Both the position numbers and the translations under genes were made by a program. Source: Thermoflexibacter ruber (GTDB taxonomy: Bacteria; Bacteroidota; Bacteroidia; Cytophagales; Thermoflexibacteraceae). Taken from it: a stretch of DNA of 64,000 nucleotides. This document shows, piece by piece, positions 53,073 to 62,165 of the stretch (position 1 is its first letter; every line of letters starts with the position of its first letter). The stretch lies in contig NZ_FONY01000018.1 of NCBI RefSeq assembly GCF_900113045.1, forward strand, positions 1 through 64,000. The letters run 5' to 3'. The notes beneath the pieces were generated by a model, which had not been told where the DNA came from, did no database searches, and saw only the letters and a list, made by a program, of their open reading frames with translations.

Positions 53073-53817
53073 GCGTATTTTTTACACCAATAGTATCTCT
53101 GCCTACTCTGTATGCTTTGAAGCCTTGTTTTCTTAAAAGGAGTAAGATTTTTTTATAAGAGCTAAAACTCAAAAAAATATGCTCAAAAATAACTATTTCT
53201 GTGTTAAGTGCTTGTAAATCTATGCTTTGTAAAATCTCAGCATCTTGCCCTTCGGTATCTATCAAGATGAGTTGTGCTTGTGAAAATTGATATTTGTTTT
53301 TTAAATCATTAAAAGACAAGCAGTTGATTTCTTCTTCTATGATATAGTCCTTCAAATTGGGAGTGCCGGCTCCGTGTTGTAGCAAAAAATGTTTGTTCAG
53401 CGTTCCCATTCTTTCATAGTAATCAGGAAGTGCTAAGGAAGGAGCAGTGCGATAAAATTTTTGCTTGCCTGTTTGCTTAGCGATGGCTGAGTTTTCAAAT
53501 GCAATAGAAAACCCTTGATAATTTTGCTTTAACCTCTCAAACAAGTAGCCAACAGGTTCTACCATAATGCCTTTCCATTGATGTTTTTTGACATACTCGG
53601 CAATGGGGTCTTCTGTGATGCCATCATTTGCCCCGATATTGATAAAAAAAACATTGCTTTCTCTCAGGGCGGCATATTGCCTAAGTATATCGTCTAAATC
53701 AGTGATATAAACGGGTCGCCAAGATGCTCCTAAGCGATAATAGCTATTTTTTAGCCATTGATATAGCCCTGACTGTGGTGAGAGTATCTTTTTGATAATG
53801 TATTTGAGAAATTCCAT
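53059..53817 (-). CDS. FkbM-family SAM-dependent methyltransferase
   Basis: A 252-residue methyltransferase. The SAM-binding motif I is FFINIGANDG (57-66), followed by the acidic MVEP strand (86-88). Near residue 187 is LILIDTEGQDAEIL, the post-motif characteristic of FkbM. Members methylate hydroxyl groups on sugars or polyketides; the substrate here is unknown. No glycan or polyketide gene lies next to it, although GT genes sit about 8 kb away. Confidence 0.88.
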   Translation of the reverse strand: MEFLKYIIKKILSPQSGLYQWLKNSYYRLGASWRPVYITDLDDILRQYAALRESNVFFINIGANDGITEDPIAEYVKKHQWKGIMVEPVGYLFERLKQNYQGFSIAFENSAIAKQTGKQKFYRTAPSLALPDYYERMGTLNKHFLLQHGAGTPNLKDYIIEEEINCLSFNDLKNKYQFSQAQLILIDTEGQDAEILQSIDLQALNTEIVIFEHIFLSFSSYKKILLLLRKQGFKAYRVGRDTIGVKNTLSLT

Positions 53818-53846
53818 TAGTACTGATAAGCATAGATTTGTGATAG

Positions 53847-54296
53847 CTATTTCCTCAGTTTTTTGAAAAAATCCTTTAAGAGCATACTTGCTTCTTCTGC
53901 AAGTAAACCATTGACTACTTGTGTTTTAGGGTGAAACAAAGAAACGCCTACTTTGGTACAGCCATTTTTCTCATCGCCTGCTCCATACACTACTTTTTTG
54001 AGCATCGCCCAGTAGCAAGCCCCAGCACACATGACACAAGGCTCTAAAGTGGCATAAAGCGTACATTCGCTCAAATAGCGAGAGCCTATGGCGTGAGTAG
54101 CGGCAGTAATCGCAATCATCTCGGCATGGGCAGTAGGGTCGTTGAGTGTAACTGTCTGATTATAACCACGTCCAATAATTTTATCTTCATAAACTATTAC
54201 TGCCCCCACAGGAATCTCTCCCTGCTGTGCCGCTTGCTGAGCCAAACGCAAGGCTTCGTGCATAAAATATTCCTCTCTTTTTTCTGACATGGACAA
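53847..54296 (-). CDS. tadA: tRNA-specific adenosine deaminase TadA
   Basis: A 149-residue zinc deaminase that converts A34 to inosine in tRNA-Arg(ACG). The zinc and catalytic residues are visible: H57 and E59 in AHAEM, C87 and C90 in EPCVMCAGAC. Size and motif spacing are those of TadA rather than cytidine deaminase. It lies 29 bases from FkbM and 29 from the next phosphatase gene on the same strand, so the three may be co-transcribed. Confidence 0.93.
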   Translation of the reverse strand: MSMSEKREEYFMHEALRLAQQAAQQGEIPVGAVIVYEDKIIGRGYNQTVTLNDPTAHAEMIAITAATHAIGSRYLSECTLYATLEPCVMCAGACYWAMLKKVVYGAGDEKNGCTKVGVSLFHPKTQVVNGLLAEEASMLLKDFFKKLRK

Positions 54297-54325
54297 TGAA
54301 TTATGATAAAATAGATTTGAAAGTG

Positions 54326-56512
54326 TTATAATACTTTTACCCCGATAACCAGAATATCGTCAGTTTGGCTTTCATTTCCTTCTTCTATCCAAGTTTTTAG
54401 CTTCTGTTCTATGTATTGCTTTTGAAAGTCGGCAGGTGCTTGATAAATCTCTAAAAATACTTGTTTCATTTGAGAAAGCATAAACTTCCTTTGTATTTTC
54501 CCACCGAATTGGTCTTGGTAGCCATCGGAAAAGATATAAAAAGTAGTAGGCAAAGATAGGTCAATGAGGTGTTTATTGAACAAATGCTCCTGCTCCTGTC
54601 GCTCCCCGCCAATGGAAATCCTATCTCCCTTCAAGTGATGCAATTTGCCTTCTTGGAGATAAATAATTGGATTTTTTGCCCCTGCAAATTCCATTTTTCT
54701 ATTGATTTTGTCTATTACTACTAAAGACAAATCCATGCCTTCTCTACTGCTTGTTTCCTCTTGACGCATTACTCTACGGACAGCTCTATGCAAGGAATTG
54801 AGGATTTGGTCGGCTTCGGTAATTTTTTTCTCTATGACTATTTCATCTAAAAGCTGATGACTAATCATAGTCATAAAAGCACCGGGAACGCCATGACCTG
54901 TGCAATCAATGGCGGCAAGCACGATTTTGGCTTGCTCTGGAATTTCTGCAAACCAATAAAAGTCCCCACTTACTATATCGCGAGGGCGAAAAAATACAAA
55001 AGACTCGGGCAATACTCTTTGCATCAGACTGATATTTGGCAAAATGGATTGTTGGATTCTTTGGGCATAGTTCAGGCTGGAGGTAATCTCTCTATTAGTT
55101 TCTGCTAACTTGGCTCTTTGTTCATTGACAATCTCTAAGGTTTGCTGTGTTTCTTCCAAGACTTGGTTCAGTTTTTCATTGGTTATGGCTAATTCACTAT
55201 TGGCACTGCCCAGCTCATCGGTGCGTTGTTTTACTATATCTTCTAAGTTGTTATTGATTTGACGCATTTCCTCACTCAAATCCTCAACTTTCTGAAAAGC
55301 CTTTGAAAATAAGGAAGATAGCAATAAAGTTTGAGAAAAAATAAACGCCAATAATCCCAAAGGAATAGCGATGAATGTATTGATTACCTCGTTGGCATGG
55401 AGCAAATCATTGACCGTTGCTGCTATGATGCAAACTACTCCGACCAAAAATGTGATGCTTCCCTCTCGCCTCAAAAAGACAATTCTTACTGTAAAATAGA
55501 GCGTATAAGCAAGAAAAACAAGGGTAAAAACTTGAAAGCCTGTTAAGAACTTAGAGTAAAAAACAATTTCCCTAGACAAAGTTACTATGGAGTAAGCAAA
55601 TGCTACCCACTTGACTACTTGGCAAACTTTGAGGGAAAAGTCTTGTGGATAGACTGCATGAAAAAAGTAGGCGGCACAAAGAAGTCCCAAATAAAACGTA
55701 AGATAGGAAATTTTGCTTGAGAGTTGGAAAGAGGTATCTTCATAAAAATCAGTAATGACAAACTCATCAGTTACCAACATTCTCAAAGAAATCGTAAAAC
55801 ACAGCAAGCCGAAATACAAAGCGGCTTTATTTTTCTTCCTAAAAAAATACAAACTCAGGTGATAAAGCCCCATCACTACTAAAATTCCTAAAACAAAAAA
55901 CAAGTAATTAGTTTTTGCTTGATGCTGCCCAATAATTTGATTTTCAAGCCCTATTTTGAATGTACCTGTAAGTCCTCCGTAACGGTCTTGGTAATTGGCT
56001 ACCTGAATCAGCAAGTCTAAGGTATCTTGCCTAACCTCAAAAGCATAAAACTGCGGATTGATGTTGGGAATATGGTTTTCTTCTTGGGTTGCTACTTTAC
56101 CTACACCTCCAAGTTTTTCATTTTGCAAAAAAAAGTTATACGCCGTATTGATGTAGCCTATTTTGAAGGCTAATCTCTTGTTTTTATACTTAGGGTTGAG
56201 GTAGATGTGCAAACGATAAGTAGCATAGCCCTTTGCCTCTAAGATAGCATCTTTCCAGCGTAGTCCATTCCATTTGCTTGGAATTGTATGAAAAACAAAG
56301 TCTTCACTTTCTTGGTTGGGCATAAGCAAGTGTTGCCAATACAACCTACATTCCCCATTGATGTCTATGATGCCTCCTTGTTCAAATTCCCATTGGCTAA
56401 GGTCTAAAACACCTTTTATTGCTTTGGGCTTTGAGAGTAGCACAGGCTGGCAGGAAGAGAAACCTACAAGAATGAACAGTCCAATAAAAAATAAACTCTG
56501 AGATAAAGACAT
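54326..56512 (-). CDS. 7TM-DISM SpoIIE-type protein phosphatase
   Basis: A 728-residue transmembrane phosphatase. The signal peptide ends at the lipobox FSSC (C21), then comes a galactose-binding-like periplasmic domain (about 30-195; YATYRLHIYLNPKYKNKR, TAYNFFLQNEKLG). A seven-helix 7TMR-DISM region follows (about 203-405), then a coiled coil (about 408-470) and the SpoIIE domain (about 475-728) with FRPRDIVSGDFYWF, AIDCTGHGVPGAF, EFAGAKNP and FSDGYQDQFGG. It senses an outside ligand, possibly a carbohydrate, and dephosphorylates a cytoplasmic target. Its C-terminal half resembles that of the TPR-SpoIIE phosphatase at 51.2 kb. Confidence 0.9.
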   Translation of the reverse strand: MSLSQSLFFIGLFILVGFSSCQPVLLSKPKAIKGVLDLSQWEFEQGGIIDINGECRLYWQHLLMPNQESEDFVFHTIPSKWNGLRWKDAILEAKGYATYRLHIYLNPKYKNKRLAFKIGYINTAYNFFLQNEKLGGVGKVATQEENHIPNINPQFYAFEVRQDTLDLLIQVANYQDRYGGLTGTFKIGLENQIIGQHQAKTNYLFFVLGILVVMGLYHLSLYFFRKKNKAALYFGLLCFTISLRMLVTDEFVITDFYEDTSFQLSSKISYLTFYLGLLCAAYFFHAVYPQDFSLKVCQVVKWVAFAYSIVTLSREIVFYSKFLTGFQVFTLVFLAYTLYFTVRIVFLRREGSITFLVGVVCIIAATVNDLLHANEVINTFIAIPLGLLAFIFSQTLLLSSLFSKAFQKVEDLSEEMRQINNNLEDIVKQRTDELGSANSELAITNEKLNQVLEETQQTLEIVNEQRAKLAETNREITSSLNYAQRIQQSILPNISLMQRVLPESFVFFRPRDIVSGDFYWFAEIPEQAKIVLAAIDCTGHGVPGAFMTMISHQLLDEIVIEKKITEADQILNSLHRAVRRVMRQEETSSREGMDLSLVVIDKINRKMEFAGAKNPIIYLQEGKLHHLKGDRISIGGERQEQEHLFNKHLIDLSLPTTFYIFSDGYQDQFGGKIQRKFMLSQMKQVFLEIYQAPADFQKQYIEQKLKTWIEEGNESQTDDILVIGVKVL

Positions 56513-56706
56513 TTGATTGAGCGGATAAGCTAAGTAGCAATGTTAGTGAATTTATTTTACTTTTGAGAGATATGAAGGAATTTTATGTGTGTGTAATAGT
56601 AAACTTAAAATGTGAATCCTGATACTATAAACTATCAAGGCAATTTTTTTAATAAGTTTAGAAAAATGAAACCTACAATAAATTTTATGGATTTTAATTT
56701 TTTATC

Positions 56707-56714
56707 TAACTTTG
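56707..56714 (+). promoter_or_regulatory. -7 element of tRNA-Arg
   Basis: TAACTTTG lies 13 bases before the first base of the tRNA. That distance fits a start close to the mature 5' end. No -33 TTG at the ideal position. Confidence 0.5.
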
Positions 56715-56727
56715 TACTATCAATTAA

Positions 56728-56801
56728 GCACCCATAGTTCAACTGGATAGAATATCAGATTTCGGCTCTGAGGGTTGAGGGTTCGAATCCTTCTGGGTGC
56801 A
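56728..56801 (+). tRNA. tRNA-Arg (anticodon TCG)
   Basis: A 74-nt tRNA. The acceptor GCACCCA pairs with TGGGTGC, the D stem is GTTC/GAAT, and the anticodon stem TCAGA/TCTGA surrounds the loop TTTCGGC with anticodon TCG. The variable loop is short, the T-arm is GAGGG-TTCGAAT-CCTTC with one G-U, and the discriminator is A. CCA is not encoded. Confidence 0.93.
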
Positions 56802-56841
56802 TTTTTTTTTAATTTAACAAATTGAATAGCAAACCATTTAG

Positions 56842-56882
56842 AAAACAAAAAACTGCTTGATATTTTTGTATCAAGCAGTTTT
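56842..56882 (-). terminator. Rho-independent terminator of the lipocalin-like lipoprotein gene
   Basis: The arms AAAACTGCTTGATA (56849-56862) and TATCAAGCAGTTTT (56869-56882) are perfectly complementary over 14 bp with a 6-nt loop. On the minus strand the stem is followed by TTTTTTGTTTTC. It lies 22 bases after the stop codon of the lipoprotein gene and may also stop readthrough from tRNA-Arg on the plus strand. Confidence 0.85.
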
Positions 56883-56904
56883 CTTTATCTCGCTGCTTGT
56901 GATT

Positions 56905-57351
56905 TTAGGTAGCTGGAACAAACTCGAAAGTGTATTCAGGCTCGGTTTTGTTGATGCTGGGAGGAATCTTAAAGCGAATAGTAAGTTTGCTTTCGGTTTT
57001 TTCTACCAAAGTAACAGCAAACTCATTAGCCGTTCCCTTGTCAAAAATGATTTGGGTTTCTCCACTGCCAATTTCCCACTTTCCGTTGTTGCTGGGATTG
57101 ATGACTACGCTCACAGGTGCGCCTCCTACCGTAACAGCATACGTACCATTTTGCTGTAACAAGAGTCGGAAATTGTTGTAATTTCCTGCATTGTCCACCT
57201 GCCCATTGATGAGTACTCGTGATACTTTCCAATTTTTAGACAGGATTTCTAGCAAAGTTTTGGGCGTTGTAACTTTTTTAGGGCAGGCAGTAAGCAAGCC
57301 AATTGCCACAAATAAGGCAAGGAAATGAATGGTTTTATTTAGAATTTTCAT
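56905..57351 (-). CDS. Lipocalin-like lipoprotein
   Basis: A 148-residue protein with signal peptide and lipobox LTAC (C23). The mature part is beta-rich (NWKVSRVLINGQVDNAG, FRLLLQQNGTYAVTVGG, GKWEIGSGETQIIFD, KLTIRFKIPP), an arrangement typical of small lipocalin-like lipoproteins of Bacteroidota (DUF4923/5004-like). The ligand is unknown. It lies just downstream of the large T9SS gene, separated by a hairpin. Confidence 0.75.
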   Translation of the reverse strand: MKILNKTIHFLALFVAIGLLTACPKKVTTPKTLLEILSKNWKVSRVLINGQVDNAGNYNNFRLLLQQNGTYAVTVGGAPVSVVINPSNNGKWEIGSGETQIIFDKGTANEFAVTLVEKTESKLTIRFKIPPSINKTEPEYTFEFVPAT

Positions 57352-57403
57352 GTCATTGATATTTTAAAACTTTGTATTTTAAAAAACTTGTTTTACTTGG
57401 TTG

Positions 57404-57463
57404 ATTTACCACAAGTTCACAAGAAAATACAGGACTTGTAGTGTTTGTGTTCTTGTGGTAAAT
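57404..57463. repeat. Long imperfect inverted repeat after the T9SS protein gene
   Basis: 19-nt arms (57404-57422, ATTTACCACAAG...; 57445-57463, ...CTTGTGGTAAAT) pair with 17 of 19 positions; the only mismatch is a TT/TT pair. The loop is 22 nt. It begins 19 bases after the stop codon of the large gene and ends 53 bases before the lipoprotein start. No U-tract is present on the minus strand. Confidence 0.6.
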
Positions 57464-57481
57464 AATTGCTATTTTTGGCTT

Positions 57482-60400
57482 TTAATGAATCACCAATTTT
57501 TTTACTACTCTGTACTGTCCGTTTTGCATCTCTAAGAGGTAAACTCCTTTAGGAAGTACAGACAAATCCAACTGATACTCTGCTCCTTGGATTTCTGACA
57601 AACTCCATGTTTTACCCATCAAGTCCGTAATTTTTACTGCGAATGCCCCATTGCCAAGCGTATGTTTCAAAGTAAAATTGCCATTTTCCGAAGGATTAGG
57701 ATAGACGTTTACTCTACTGGCGTATGGGTTATCGTTGGCACTTGCTACGGTGATATTGACATTTTTCTCTACTTTGGGTACGGTGCCGCAGTACTTACTT
57801 TTGACAGTGAGCGACACTTTGAAAATACCCACCTCTTGGAAAATATGCGTAGGGTTCTTTTGTGTACTTGTTTTTCCATCGCCAAAATCCCACAAATATT
57901 CATCACTTGCCTCACCTATGGTGTTGTTGGTAAAGACTACAGAGCCTCCTTGCGAAGAGCTGATTTGATACGTCCAATCTACTTTGGGAGCTTTATAGAA
58001 AAAGACTTGTACCGTATCACTCAATACTTCTCCACAAGCAGTTCGCACACTGAGCCAATATTTTCCTGCTTTTGTTACTTTGAGTTTTGGCAAAGTAGAA
58101 CCATCAGACCAAGTGAAAGTAGCAGTTCCTTGCTTGATTTTGCTATCCAAAATCACAGAATCTTGGCAGGAGTGAATCGTATCAGGGAAAGCAAGCGTAG
58201 GTTTTGCAAAAGTTACATATACTCTATTGACTAACTGATTTTTGCAAAAATCTTCCATAGTTACGGTATAAAGCCCGTCTTTGTCTATGCTCAACGTTTG
58301 GGTTTTGCTGCCATCATTCCACAAGTAAGAAGCGGCGATGCCTCTGTTGCCAGCATCTAAGATGTAAGGAGTTTGGCAAGCTAAAATCGTATCTTGGGTA
58401 ATGTTTGCTTTGAGGCGGTTAAAAGTAACCCGAATAGTATCTCGCCCCACTGCGCCGCAAGTATCTGTTACGGTTACGCTGTAAATACCTGATTGAGTAA
58501 CTTTTAATGTGCGAGTGGTGCTTTTTAAATCATCATTCCACAGGTATTTTGCGCCAGGGTTTCCTGCATTTAGTACGATTTCTTTTTCACAAGTAACGAT
58601 GTCTTTGCCCAAATCTACTCTGAAGAAGCTCACGTAAATACTATCCCTAAGCGTCAATTTACAATCTTTGCGGTTCATAGTGATTTTGTACCAACCCTCT
58701 TTATTTACTTTCAAGATTTGGTTTTTGCTACCGTCAGACCACAAAAATTCTACTTCGGGCACACCTGCCGCTGGTAAGCCATTCAAGGCATCTAAGACCA
58801 CTTCGGGCTTGCAAGAACGCATAGAATCGCGACCATTGCCTATGTTAAGCTCGGGCAAATAAACTATTGTGCTATCTGTCAGGGTTTTATTGCAGTCTTG
58901 TAAAGTAACGCTCACCTTGTATTTTCCTGATTTAGTAACTTTTAAAGTTTGTCCTGTGCTTCCGTCAGACCATAGGTATTTTGCATTTGGAATTTTGGTG
59001 TCTAAGACCACTTCTTTGTTGCAACTCACAGTGTATTTTCCCAGATTTAAACTTACAAAATTTACTTTTACAGAATCTATCAGTACGTCTTTGCAAGTTT
59101 CAGTTGTAACTTGAACTTTATAAGTCCCTGATTTTCTGACTCTTAAATTCTTATCTATGCTTCCGTCAGACCACAAATATTTGGCATTGGCTATTTTGGT
59201 ATCCAAGACTACTACTGTATCACAAGTAGTTATCTCCTCGCCTAAGTTTAGTGCAGGTTTGGGAAGAACAGTAATCGTTACCTCTGCGATAGCTGGCGGG
59301 CAAGCATCAAAACCTCCGCTTGATACGGAAACGGTGTAAGTGGTAGTGCTTTTAGGGCTGGCAATGGGGTTGCGAATATTAGGATTAGAAAGACCCTCAG
59401 CGGGTTTCCAAACATACACTTGCCCACCACTCGCTTTTAGTTCTATGCTTTCTCCTTCGCAAATGGTTGCTTTACTTGGGGTAATGGTTGCAGTAATTTC
59501 TTTTACAAATTTTACCACAGTAGTATCTCTTACTACGCAACCTCCTCTACCTGTGGCTGTTATCCAATATTTTCCTTCTCTATTAATGAATATGTTTGGC
59601 GTAGTTTCGCCTGTATTCCATTGGTAAGTTACGCCCTCCTGCTGTCCACCATTCCAAGAAATGCTATCTGCGACTAAGGGGAAACCTCTGCCAACACCAC
59701 AAAAAATAGTCGTATCTGCCAAAAAGAGTTTAGGACGTGGAGTTACCGTTACCAGCAAAGAATCTTTGATTATGCCACAAGCCCCTCCTGTATGAATTTC
59801 TACGTAATAAACTCTTGTTTTTGTAGCAGTTACAACAGGGTTAGGAATATTGACATTGGAAAGTCCTTCCGCAGGCGACCACTTATAGGCTATACCTCCT
59901 GTGGCGTTGAGCTTAGCAGTTTCCCCTTCGCATACAAAAATATTTGCTCCTGCATCAGCTGGCGTATTGGCAAAAGTTACTCTGGCACTGCCTTTTACCG
60001 AACAACCATTTTTAGTAACTACTACCGTATAAGTATTCGCATTGCGAACTTCTATGGTTTGGGTCGTTGCTCCATTTGACCAAAGATAGCTTACACCTGC
60101 CCCCGCATTGCCCGCATCTAATTTGACTACTGTCCCTTGGCAAACTACGGTATCTTTCAAGTTGAGTTGTAATTCACCTGATTTTCCAACTATGATATAG
60201 CCTCTTTTGGTTTCTGTATGTGTCCCCATAGGATTGGTTGCTACCATAGTTACATCGTAAGTTCCTGCATTTGAATAAGTTACTATTGGATTTTTCTCAG
60301 TAGAAGTTGCAGGTGTACCACCTGTAAATGTCCACTGAACAGTAACCGCATTGCGGCTTTCATCTTTGAAGGTAATTTCTCCCTTATCGCAAAGGGCAGT

Positions 60401-61918
60401 TTGGTCAGCAGAAAAGCGAGCAATTGGGGCTTGTATGGTGTTTCTACATGCGTCTGCCCCTACTGCTTGCATAGGCTGGGGTCCGCAATCTTTTGGGGTA
60501 CTACTTTGATTAAGTACAAAAGCAGTAACTTGCTTATTTCTATCGCTAATGGTTTTCTTTTCTCCCGGATTGAGTTTGTAGTACATCAAATCGGAGGGAA
60601 CATTGACATAACCTAACTGACTTACCCTGCCTAAGAGGTGCAAAAATTGGGTTTCTATGTCAATATTTTGTTTTTTCAAAGCGTTTAAGTTCATCACGAT
60701 TTGAAACTCGTCCAATCTCCAATTTTCCCCACTGCCTATATCACAATTGTCATAATAAAAATACACCTCAGAGAGCAGTGTCCCTAAATAATCTCCTGTG
60801 ATAATCAGGGAGCTTACCCCTCTGAAGCCAAAATCTATATCGCTTTGATATTCTGCTAATTCTATGTTTACTCCTGTATTGCATCGCCAAGTACTGAGAG
60901 CATTGCTAAAAACGGTCAAATCATTTCTGTCCTCAAAAAGCGTAGGAGAGGTAAAAATGGTATAGCCTCCTTTGTTATTTTTGTTTACCAAATTGGCGTT
61001 AGCGGCAGGGGTGCGATTGGGGCGTGGAGGGAAAAGCCAGCCCGTAGGGGTAGTCAGTACAGAATAATTTACTGTCAGAGGAGCAATCGTTCTTGCTTCT
61101 GCTTTTTCATCATTGATGACAGCAATCGTTCCTGTTCCTGCAAAGGCGGGTACATAAACCTCGATTTTAGTATCTGACCAGCTAATCAACTCTGACTCGT
61201 TCACATTCCACCCAAAATCCTCAATCAGAGGTTTTAACGTGCTTCCACCTGTTTCTGCATTGGAAAAGTACACATTCCCATTTCTACCTCTCTGCTCACC
61301 AAAACCACTCCCGTTGATAGTAAGTTTGGTACGAGTTCCCCCTGTAACAGTAGCAGGGACAAACGACTCTATCTCAATAGACTCCGTCCTCGCATTACTC
61401 TTGCGCGGCTTAGGCTCAAGAAAAAAGGAAGTACTTTTTTTGGTTTGGAAACTATGCCCTGTTTGTTGTTTTAAAACACCATACAAGTCATTTTCTACGC
61501 TTTCAAATAAAAAGCCTGTAGCGGAGAAGGCTTTTTTCTGCAACACATCGTACAAAACAAAACCTTGCGTAAGCATTTCATTTTGTTTTTGCTTTTGTTT
61601 TACTAAAAACAAGCCTATTTCTCCCTGCTGTGGCATAAGGCTGGCGGTAGTCATCATTTTATCTCCGACTTTCCCGCCTATGCTAACGATGTCGATGTTC
61701 TCTGAGGAAACATTGCCTTTGAATACTTTGTAAACTTCTACGGTATTTTTGGTGTAAATAAGTGTGCGGTCAGGATTCCAAAAAGAAGACTGAGCGATGA
61801 TTTTGCCTTCTACTATCAAATCTGATTGCTGGACTTGCTCGGTAAGCAAACTCGACTGTGCATACACAGCCAAGTGAAAGGCAAGAAAGGCTAAGAAGCC
61901 AAGTAGTACCTTTTTCAT
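57482..61918 (-). CDS. Large T9SS-secreted protein with degenerate matrixin-like domain and PKD/Ig-like repeats
   Basis: A secreted or cell-surface protein of about 1478 residues. The start is taken at MKKVLLGFLAF (ATG 61918), directly before the signal peptide ending at VYAQ; an upstream ATG would add 22 residues. Domains in order: an N-terminal beta domain; an IPT/TIG domain (about 180-285); a region like a matrixin metalloprotease (about 300-470), with ALSTWRCNTGVNIE, LHLLGRVSQLGYV at H427, and LMYYKLN where the Met-turn should be; a PKD domain (about 498-576); Ig-like units with WSPAEGLSN/WKPAEGLSN; six tandem Cys-pair repeats (about 895-1305) with WSDGS or WNDGS; a second PKD domain (about 1322-1395); and a T9SS type A sorting domain ending VVKKLVIH. 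The zinc site is not conserved, so proteolysis is unlikely. Confidence 0.85.
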   Translation of the reverse strand: MKKVLLGFLAFLAFHLAVYAQSSLLTEQVQQSDLIVEGKIIAQSSFWNPDRTLIYTKNTVEVYKVFKGNVSSENIDIVSIGGKVGDKMMTTASLMPQQGEIGLFLVKQKQKQNEMLTQGFVLYDVLQKKAFSATGFLFESVENDLYGVLKQQTGHSFQTKKSTSFFLEPKPRKSNARTESIEIESFVPATVTGGTRTKLTINGSGFGEQRGRNGNVYFSNAETGGSTLKPLIEDFGWNVNESELISWSDTKIEVYVPAFAGTGTIAVINDEKAEARTIAPLTVNYSVLTTPTGWLFPPRPNRTPAANANLVNKNNKGGYTIFTSPTLFEDRNDLTVFSNALSTWRCNTGVNIELAEYQSDIDFGFRGVSSLIITGDYLGTLLSEVYFYYDNCDIGSGENWRLDEFQIVMNLNALKKQNIDIETQFLHLLGRVSQLGYVNVPSDLMYYKLNPGEKKTISDRNKQVTAFVLNQSSTPKDCGPQPMQAVGADACRNTIQAPIARFSADQTALCDKGEITFKDESRNAVTVQWTFTGGTPATSTEKNPIVTYSNAGTYDVTMVATNPMGTHTETKRGYIIVGKSGELQLNLKDTVVCQGTVVKLDAGNAGAGVSYLWSNGATTQTIEVRNANTYTVVVTKNGCSVKGSARVTFANTPADAGANIFVCEGETAKLNATGGIAYKWSPAEGLSNVNIPNPVVTATKTRVYYVEIHTGGACGIIKDSLLVTVTPRPKLFLADTTIFCGVGRGFPLVADSISWNGGQQEGVTYQWNTGETTPNIFINREGKYWITATGRGGCVVRDTTVVKFVKEITATITPSKATICEGESIELKASGGQVYVWKPAEGLSNPNIRNPIASPKSTTTYTVSVSSGGFDACPPAIAEVTITVLPKPALNLGEEITTCDTVVVLDTKIANAKYLWSDGSIDKNLRVRKSGTYKVQVTTETCKDVLIDSVKVNFVSLNLGKYTVSCNKEVVLDTKIPNAKYLWSDGSTGQTLKVTKSGKYKVSVTLQDCNKTLTDSTIVYLPELNIGNGRDSMRSCKPEVVLDALNGLPAAGVPEVEFLWSDGSKNQILKVNKEGWYKITMNRKDCKLTLRDSIYVSFFRVDLGKDIVTCEKEIVLNAGNPGAKYLWNDDLKSTTRTLKVTQSGIYSVTVTDTCGAVGRDTIRVTFNRLKANITQDTILACQTPYILDAGNRGIAASYLWNDGSKTQTLSIDKDGLYTVTMEDFCKNQLVNRVYVTFAKPTLAFPDTIHSCQDSVILDSKIKQGTATFTWSDGSTLPKLKVTKAGKYWLSVRTACGEVLSDTVQVFFYKAPKVDWTYQISSSQGGSVVFTNNTIGEASDEYLWDFGDGKTSTQKNPTHIFQEVGIFKVSLTVKSKYCGTVPKVEKNVNITVASANDNPYASRVNVYPNPSENGNFTLKHTLGNGAFAVKITDLMGKTWSLSEIQGAEYQLDLSVLPKGVYLLEMQNGQYRVVKKLVIH

Positions 61919-62165
61919 GGTAGTAAATAAATTAAGTTTAAGTTTGCGAAAAAGTAAAGACATTTCGTTTTGCAGTTTTCCCACGTGGTTAGAAAGCTGC
62001 TAAACAAATTTTCTCTTTACCCTGTTGCGCGCGGGAGGGCAAAGCAAAAATTGGAATAAAAAATTCTTAGTACTAAAAAACTTTAAACCCTTGACGGTGA
62101 TAAAAGGAGGGTGGTTGCAATTAAGAGAAATTTAACTTAACTTTTTTGAATAGTAATGTTAATTT

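Noticed and set aside
57662-58234. 190-codon open frame on the plus strand inside the T9SS gene
   Set aside because: Shadow of the repeat-rich coding region; no family features.
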